Source: Cristatella mucedo (taxonomy: Eukaryota > Bryozoa > Phylactolaemata > Cristatellidae). From it: a DNA stretch of 15,000 nucleotides. Positions 9,348-15,000 of this stretch are shown here, in pieces. Every line of letters begins with the position of its first letter. The stretch's first letter is position 1. Position numbers and translations under genes: made by a program. Under the pieces are notes generated by a model, which saw only the letters and a program-made list of their open reading frames with translations, searched no databases and was not told where the DNA came from. The stretch covers positions 4,725,001 through 4,740,000 of the forward strand of contig WPIO01000007.1 in assembly GCA_009760855.2 (NCBI GenBank), written 5' to 3'.

Positions 9348-9462
9348 CGCCGCTCCGCTCGGCACTCGGGACGAGATCCACGCAGACTGATCGAGCGGCC
9401 AAGCCGGGGCGCCTGTAGACGTTGCAGCCGGGAGGCGGAGGTAACCTCTGCCCTCTGCGTAA

Positions 9463-9472
9463 GCGCATGCGC
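9463..9472. promoter_or_regulatory. NRF-1-like site GCGCATGCGC
   Basis: A perfect 10-bp palindrome matching the core of the NRF-1 consensus YGCGCAYGCGCR (one outer base differs on each strand). It lies 116 bp upstream of the BCL-2-like ATG, a typical distance in CpG-island promoters. Confidence 0.55.
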
Positions 9473-9475
9473 AGT

Positions 9476-9536
9476 CGTAGAGAGTGGAGTCGAGGGCGGC
9501 GTCACAGAGAGCCGGGTGGAGCCGTAGAGAGTGGAG
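9476..9536. repeat. 14-bp direct repeat, 47-bp period, in the promoter region
   Basis: CGTAGAGAGTGGAG occurs at 9476-9489 and again at 9523-9536, and the bases after each copy are also similar (GAGGG). It is probably a partial local duplication. Confidence 0.8.
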
Positions 9537-9560
9537 CCCAGAGGGAGCCGCTGCTTTCTA

Positions 9561-10386
9561 GCCGCTCCTGGTTCTACACTCCTCCCGCCGTACGCTTAGC
9601 TTGGATCAAATAGCAAGCGGGCTAGGTTGGGACCGAGGGAGCGGATAAGTGGCGCGGGGCGCTGCCCCTCTCTTACGTCATCACGACGGCGAATCGCGCA
9701 CCTTGCGTCATTGCCCCCCCCCCCAAGTCTTTCCAGTAGCCGGTACGTCGTACGGTTCTCCCAGCAGCGGTCTCACCTCCCCCTCCTCCCACAGTAGCGC
9801 AGTAGTGGCAGTTCCTCATTTTTTTCCGAATCGCCAGCACCCTGCCAAACCGTCGCAGATGGCAACTTCCCCCCCCCCCAAGTTAACCCCCCCCCCCCCC
9901 CCGTTGCCCCCCCCCCGAAGGGTTATCGGTTCGGCAGCGGGAAGTGTAGCTCGAGGGAAATGCGAACCTTACAGCCGACTTGCCTCTTCCGTCTGCGTCG
10001 CCGCCGCGGGCGCCACAAACGCCACTCCTCCGATGCTGGCGCCGCGCTCGCACGCACGCCTTCAATAGTGGCCGCTTTGTGCTACCCGAGCCGGCTCTGG
10101 TCATCCGGGCGCTCCGCCAGCAGGAGCGGCGGCGGCGACGGCAGCAACCCGGTATCTCGCATGTGCAAGTGACGAATTGCGAGTGCGCCTTCTTTTACTA
10201 GGGTGGCGCTTCAAGTGTCTCGGCCTCGGAGTGGACGCCGCCGGCGACCGCGGAGCGTCCCACGTTCGACTCGCTCGTCGCTGGAAAGGGGTCGCAGAAC
10301 GACGAGCGTTGCGTAATGGTCTGGACTCAAGTCACTCGCGGCAGAGGAGGACGAGAATTTGTCGTTGCGGACGTGTATTTTGTCTT
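9561..10386. other. CpG-rich non-coding stretch with long C-runs
   Basis: No protein family was recognised. The 139-codon plus frame at 9649-10068 is largely Pro-, Ser- and Ala-rich because of C-runs, and no conserved motif is visible. A CRE-like TTACGTCA lies at 9673-9680. The stretch could hold first exons or a divergent promoter for a plus-strand gene, but nothing confirms this. Confidence 0.4.
9869..9916. repeat. cluster of three long C-runs (G-quadruplex potential on minus strand)
   Basis: C-runs of 11 (9869-9879), 16 (9887-9902) and 10 (9907-9916) bases lie within 48 bp. A further 11-base C-run is at 9714-9724. The minus strand can form a G-quadruplex. Runs of this length are also prone to assembly error. 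Confidence 0.9.
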
Positions 10387-10500
10387 GCGATTTTGATCAT
10401 GCTTCCTTCGCAGCAAATGTAAAGTGCCTAGAAAAAAAATCAAGTTATCCGAGGGTGCTACACAAATCTCTTATTGCTTTATTATTATTTTTATTAGTAT
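10387..10500. repeat. dispersed repeat, copy 1
   Basis: The segment around GCTTCCTTCGCAGCAAATGT and the following TGCCTAGAAAAA, then a diverged part and a TTTATTATTATT tract, matches 14691-14795 in the same order and orientation. Weaker similarity seems to extend about 50 bp on either side (TTTGT.. upstream and CTTGTAAGTG downstream at about 10535 and 14829). The two copies are about 4.3 kb apart. It is probably a member of an unnamed dispersed family; no terminal repeats or coding capacity were recognised. Confidence 0.75.
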
Positions 10501-11764
10501 TAATATTTCTGCGACGAGCTATACGCGTAAGCGACTTTGTAAGTGCGTAAGCGAGCCTAGCGGTCGAACTCGCTCGCTCTGCTCAGCCGACAGCAGGAAT
10601 GTTCGCCAGGCGCCGCGGGATGGAGACGCGGCGCCGGGCGGCCGTCGCCGCCCACCCTCCCGCTCCTCTCCGCGGACGCCCTTGACCCTGGATGCCCTCT
10701 CACCTTTAGACGACGGACGGCGCGGCTCGAAGTCTCGGCGACCTCGCAGCTCTCGCTCTCGCTGCGAGCGCCCAAATTTCGCCGGGAAGCCAATCGCTGT
10801 CCCATTCTCACCCCGGGTCTCTTCAAAGACTATTAATAATTCTATGAGGCGGCTACAGTTATCCGCGGCTGGGGTTCCATTTCCGTCAGCCAATAAAATG
10901 AAAACAAAATGCAAACAGTCGTGGAAACCCGTAGACCCCCTAAGAATAGGTTCTCTTTCCCGCGAAAGCGGCATTTTTTTTATTTAGGTCACAGTAACAT
11001 GCGCGTCTGCGAAAAGCTTCCGGGTGCTGGAAACAAATACTCCACGCCACCACTTTGGCATAATAATAAGACTTTTGTATTGCTCCCTAGGATCTAAATA
11101 TCTTTCTTGGCACGGTGTGAATTCTGGAAAGGAAGCACATCAATTGGTTAGTCGTAATCTTAACGTCAGCTCGCATATTGTCAGCCCGCGTATGTACGCA
11201 AAGGAAAATGTACACGGACTCAGCAATGGCTGCCGGACTTAGATGGGTTTTTGGCTTCCTCATAAATGTAGCTAAGTCGGGTTGGGGGTCTCTTGATGTT
11301 GATCGGGTGCAATTTCCAGGCTTTGGAAGCACATGAACCGAAGGTGGGTATCCAATGTTGGGAGTGCGTTCGCGCTTTTTGGAGCATTCGTCATTAAAAG
11401 TACCGTCAACAGAGGAGTTGAGGCTGGTTAGAGTCAAAAGCTATTACTACGATACGAAGCCTGACTGGGAAGTATTCGGGTCGGTAGGTCTGAGCGAGAG
11501 AATGAATGGACCCGACAGTGAGCGACAGAACTCTGACATCCAGTCACTACTTGATGCATGTATGCATGTGTCTGTATAACCCACAAAACCAAAAAGACTA
11601 CGTGGGTGTTACGCAGGAGTTTTGCATAGCGTATTCACAGCCTAAGCTGTTTTCGGTACAAATTTGGTAGCCAACAGACTTCATCTCATGCAACAAAAAG
11701 AAAGTGGGAAGCATAGCAGAGTCAGGAGAGCAGTTGAGATAGTGAGTAACATGAAAGTAGCAGA
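10501..11764. other. non-coding stretch; right edge of the CpG-rich block, then AT-richer DNA
   Basis: From 10501 to about 10790 the DNA is CpG-rich with Arg/Ser/Pro-rich frames on both strands and no known domain. From about 10800 CpG falls and A+T rises. The part from about 11100 to 11764 lies downstream of the stop of the LINE fragment on the minus strand and may include its 3' untranslated region; ATGC-rich short repeats near 11555-11575 could be its tail. The 74-codon plus frame at 11355-11579 was not recognised. Confidence 0.4.
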
Positions 11765-12447
11765 TTAGAACTGCTGGGAAGGCTGTGCCACAGTCGGCAG
11801 AGAAGAGTAGCTGTCGTTGCATAAGAATCGTAGAAGTGAGTTCCACAGTCTAGGACCTGCAGAACAAAAGCTTCTGTCGCCAATGGTGGAATGGAAGAGC
11901 TAATTTATTGTCCATATAAGGCTTGGGAGCACGGGGAGGCTGAAACAGGTGCAGCAGTTCAGCTAGGTGCGGAGGAGTCAAGCCGTGGCGGGCCTTACGG
12001 GTCAGCGTAAGAACTTTACCCTGTATCCGTTGGCCAATCGGCACCCATGCTAGCTCTTTTAGGAGAAGATACATATGGCCAACCTCTGAGATTTTTAAAC
12101 TAGCCTTGCAGCCATATGCATAGCCAGCTTCAGTCGCTCAGTGGCTTTTTGGGGTAGCCCAGCCAAAAGGAAATTACAATGATCGGGCCGAGACAGAACT
12201 AAGGAGTTAAATTATGTTTTGCAAGCCACCGTGTAAGGCAGAACCTAATCATAGATAGGGATCGGACGTGATTGCTAGCTGCGAAAGCTGTCTTCTTAAA
12301 GAAGCTTTTAAAATTTAGGCGGTTGTTGAAGACAACGTAAATCCGCGAACATGTTGGTGGTTGCGAAACAGCATCACCTCTTAGAAGACCAAAGCTTTCT
12401 AGTCCAGTCCTAGTCGGTAAAAAACGACTATTTTGCAATTGCAGCAA
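11765..12447 (-). mobile_element. decayed LINE (CR1/L2/Rex1-like) ORF2 C-terminal fragment, copy A
   Basis: Conceptual translation of the minus strand in changing frames gives the ordered signature of the end of a non-LTR retrotransposon ORF2. In order these are a post-RT 'thumb' part (YVVFNNRLNFKS, then TAFAAS and MIRFCLT), then SRPDHCNFLLAGLP (family SRLDYCNxLLxGLP), MAARLV (family NAAARLV), KELAWVPIGQRI (family KELHWLPVxxRI), GLTPPHLAELL (family GxaPxYLxeLL) and finally GDRSFCSAGPRLWNSL (family GDRAFxxAxPxLWNSLP). The frame ends at a stop at 11767-11765. Frame changes are needed near 12220, 12100 and 11880, and a stop follows MAARLV. It is therefore a pseudogene, truncated at its 5' end. 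It begins directly where copy B breaks off. Confidence 0.87.
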
Positions 12448-13150
12448 TCACGACAGACATGCATAGCTGCAGAGTTTTGCATAAGCTGCAAACGTCTTAT
12501 CGCAAGGCAGGAAGACCTGAGAGTAGCGCCTTATGAAAGTCTCGGTACGATGTAACAAATGCATGGACCGAATTGGAGACGGTAAACCTGCTACGCAGGC
12601 TCAAATGTTCACATCGCTGGGTAGCTTAGAGTAAAAAAAACTTGACTACACAGTTGATGCAGTCATTCAGTAAAGGATCCCTTAGGAACAAGACACCCAG
12701 ATTTCCTACAGACGTGACGGGAGAAGTGCTGGCCCGCCATTTGAGATTTGAGCTTTTCGATTTCAGAGTTACATTAGGTTTGCTCATGGCTAGTAAGTTT
12801 GACTTATTTTGATATTTAACTCAAGAGACTTTCCCCCATCCCCGTGTAAACTTCAGCAAGAAATGCCATAGGAAACTTACAAAGAGAGATCTCGGTACTT
12901 TTAAGGCAGGGAGAATTGATGCACGGGCATTGATATTTTTCGTCATCCGATGTTTAGATTATGCTTAGCCACTACATCAGAAAGAGGGAGACTAGAAATT
13001 GTGTGAAAAGTTGACCTACTAAAGATCCTTGCGATATCACATACTTGAAAGACCTCCGGATGACAACCGCCTGATGACATCAACGCTGTGAAATGCCCTA
13101 CAGAGAAAGCATCTATAGCAGTGCTGTGAAGTGCCGGCGATGCTCAGGCA

Positions 13151-13285
<135 letters not shown>

Positions 13286-13540
13286 TATTGCATGGGCCTC
13301 ACCGCAGTCGCTCTCTTGAAGTAACAGTCTATCAGTCAGTGAGTTGCAGTCTTGAAAATATATAAGCACTGTTTGCAGGATAGCGACTGCTGCGCCGTTA
13401 CCGTTAGCGTATTTCAAGCTTCCGGTCTCTGCACATTGCATGCGCTGTTCCGCTACCCGTTCTACTGAGGGTCGCGCGCATGATATTGCTAAGCCAAAGT
13501 CTCCAAACTGCGAGCGGTCAGTCCTAAGAAGTTAAGCAGT

Positions 13541-14690
13541 CACCGTCGGTCAAAATTGCGACTTGGCAATTTCCCGCTGAGCAGCAAAACGCCGCCGCCG
13601 CTCCAGCGTGCCCTCCTTCCCACAGTTTCTGCGTCTTACCGAGGGCTGCAGCCGCAGCTCCTCTGCTCGCTGCTCGCATTCAAGCAAAGAATCCTGCGAC
13701 GACGACGGCCGACTGCACGATACCCGGTCGTACTTTGCATGCGACTTTACCAGTGACTTTACCGAGCGCCAGCGCTCGCTGAGCCACTCTATAGAAGGCT
13801 CACACGCAGCTGCACGCCTTAGAACAGCCACTACTGGCCGCTGCGGAAGTGACAACTGAATCGCATTGCACATTAGTGTTGCGGTTTCCACGTCAGGACT
13901 GAACTAGGCCGGCCAACGCAGCTCAGGTAACGGCGCCGGTCTTTGCCGATGCGCGACGAACGATGGTAAGGCTTTTGAACCGCGGCTGGCGCTTTGTAGG
14001 TACAGCACTAATGCACGCAGGTGCGCCGACCGTAATATAAGAATAATGATAATAATAATTCAGTCGTAAAGCACTTCCAGACAACTTAATCTCTTCTTGG
14101 GGCTGTAAATATACTGTAAGGAAGCATACGCATGTGGCTAGTGATAATATGCACTGCATCGACGTGCATAATATGGTCAGTAGTAACATGTACTGGCGTC
14201 CCTCGCCAATTCGTGCTTCTACTTTCGCAGCTTCACTCTATCGCAGTTTTTTCAAATATATTCTTTGAAAAGTCAATCTAGATAGTGAAAATGATACTGC
14301 GCAGGCTCAATTGTCTGAGTTGATTGTACACCCCTGTATTACAATTAAAGTTAAAATTACTGTACGTGCGTACTGCAGGCTCGTGTATTCGTGCACCCTC
14401 CCCCTGGAAATCTTTCAACGCCAGGTGTAGCCGCTCGACCACTCCTTTTGTGTGGTTAAGAACTTGTTTCCAAAAAATCGGCTGCAGCGAAACCAGGCTA
14501 ATCAGAGCGTGCTGTTCACTGATTGGCTATCCTATCCTGGCCGCAGATTGGCTTAGTCTAGCGAAAGTTCGTTTCTTGCATACATCTCAGCACTGAATAG
14601 ACCCGAGGGCCATTCGCCAGTTCTCAGAAGCAAATTATACGGAGCTCTGACATGGTGAAGTGAGGCTTTTGTTATGCCGCATGTTTTGTT
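13541..14690. other. non-coding stretch without a recognisable gene
   Basis: The part from 13550 to 13890 is GC-richer, with a 113-codon minus frame of no known family. It ends just upstream (in LINE sense) of copy B and might contain more decayed LINE sequence, but I could not align it. An ATAATAATAATT patch lies at about 14045-14059. Two GATTGGCT (inverted CCAAT) motifs lie at 14521-14528 and 14546-14553. Confidence 0.4.
14521..14553 (-). promoter_or_regulatory. pair of inverted CCAAT boxes, 25-bp period
   Basis: GATTGGCT at 14521 and again at 14546; read on the minus strand each is AGCCAATC, a good NF-Y-type core. Without an adjacent gene the role is a guess. Confidence 0.25.
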
Positions 14691-14795
14691 AACCATTCGA
14701 TCGAGCTTCCTTTGCAGCAAATGTAATATGCCAAGAAAAAGATTGAGGTCTCTGACGGCGCCATATAAAATGTTTTATTATTATAATACAAGCTT
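14691..14795. repeat. dispersed repeat, copy 2
   Basis: Matches 10387-10500: GAGCTTCCTTTGCAGCAAATGTAATATGCC plus AAGAAAAAGATT, a diverged part, then TTTTATTATTATAAT, in the same order (the first 30 bases described in two blocks: GAGCTTCCTTTGCAGC and AAATGTAATATGCC). See copy 1. Confidence 0.75.
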
Positions 14796-15000
14796 CTACA
14801 TCCCTACTCATCGGAAGCATCTTTATTCTTGTAAGTGTTTGCAATTTCCGTGACTAAATTCGTGTTATTTAATGCCAGAGGGCTCTAATAATGTTAAAAA
14901 CCGTATATATAGGGTCGTGAACAAGTTTTCTATGCTCTAACTACAAAAGTATACAATTTATAAATAAATATACCTACTTGACAGAAATTCACGTATCGCA
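14796..15000. other. AT-rich non-coding end of window
   Basis: AT-rich with short TATATA and AATAAATAAATA patches. No gene recognised. Confidence 0.4.

Larger units (their letters stand above)
9348..9560 (-). promoter_or_regulatory. putative CpG-rich promoter/5'UTR region of the BCL-2-like gene
   Basis: The DNA upstream of the start codon is CpG-rich and has no TATA box at a sensible place, as in many CpG-island promoters. It contains a palindromic GCGCATGCGC (9463-9472), a GC-box-like GGAGGCGGAG (9431-9440) and a short 47-bp-period duplication (9476-9536). The transcription start is unknown. The role is inferred from position and composition. Confidence 0.5.

Noticed and set aside
9348-9365. 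Upstream in-frame GTG as start of the BCL-2-like protein (six more residues)
   Set aside because: The gene is eukaryotic and an ATG with a purine at -3 follows; BH4 needs no extra residues.
9649-10068. 139-codon Pro/Ser-rich plus frame as a gene
   Set aside because: Frame runs through C-runs that create the proline stretches; no conserved motif, and run lengths may be unreliable.
10424-10987. 187-codon plus frame and 151-codon minus frame
   Set aside because: No recognisable domain; Arg/Ser/Pro-rich by CpG composition, and the plus frame begins inside the dispersed repeat at a non-ATG codon.
13528-13566. 5S rRNA-like string (GAAGTTAAGCAG, CGTCGG, ACTTGG in the right order on the plus strand), suggesting a 5S pseudogene or 5S-derived SINE
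   Set aside because: Needs a 4-base insertion and has no match in the rest of the 5S. The minus strand of the same bases reads as the finger region of the decayed LINE, which explains the sequence better.

Overview
The window looks like nuclear DNA from an invertebrate animal. It has an interrupted gene with a good splice donor, a CpG-rich promoter-like region, many microsatellites, and decayed non-LTR retrotransposon sequence. There are no bacterial-style operons, and almost all long open frames are low-complexity or chance frames. The species cannot be named from the sequence. Only one real protein-coding exon can be supported.

That exon lies on the minus strand at 9347 to 8934. It encodes the first 138 residues of a BCL-2 family apoptosis regulator with BH4, BH3, BH1 and the first half of BH2. 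It stops exactly after the Gly-Gly-Trp of BH2, at a GTGAGA donor. This is the phase-0 intron position known from vertebrate BCL2 and BCL2L1. The exon for the end of BH2 and the membrane anchor was not found in the remaining 8.9 kb, so the gene probably runs off the left edge of the window. The exon sits inside a CpG-rich region (about 8.5 to 10.8 kb) with an NRF-1-like GCGCATGCGC palindrome 116 bases upstream of the start codon.

Layout: 1-1000 is moderately AT-rich and holds a 42-bp tandem repeat (735-852). From 1000 to 8500 there is GC-richer, CAG/CTG-rich non-coding DNA with two very long homopurine/homopyrimidine tracts of opposite orientation (3842-4039 and 6184-6331), several (CTG)n runs including a pure (CTG)19, and small hairpins. 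8500-10800 is the CpG-rich block with the BCL-2 exon, its promoter region and striking C-runs. 10800-15000 is AT-richer. On its minus strand lie two head-to-tail decayed LINE fragments (about 13540-12430 and 12447-11765) of the CR1/L2/Rex1 type. A (TA)20(TG)44 microsatellite interrupts the reverse-transcriptase region of the first. A diverged repeat of at least 100 bp occurs at 10387-10500 and again at 14691-14795.

No novel multi-gene system was found. The points most worth following are the BCL-2 homologue (short BH4-BH3 loop, KWGR in place of NWGR, Ala in place of Gly in BH3, and an in-frame read-through of 130 codons that resembles the layout of human BCL-2 beta) and the LINE pair with its internal microsatellite, which simple ORF calling cannot see because it is broken by frameshifts and stops.
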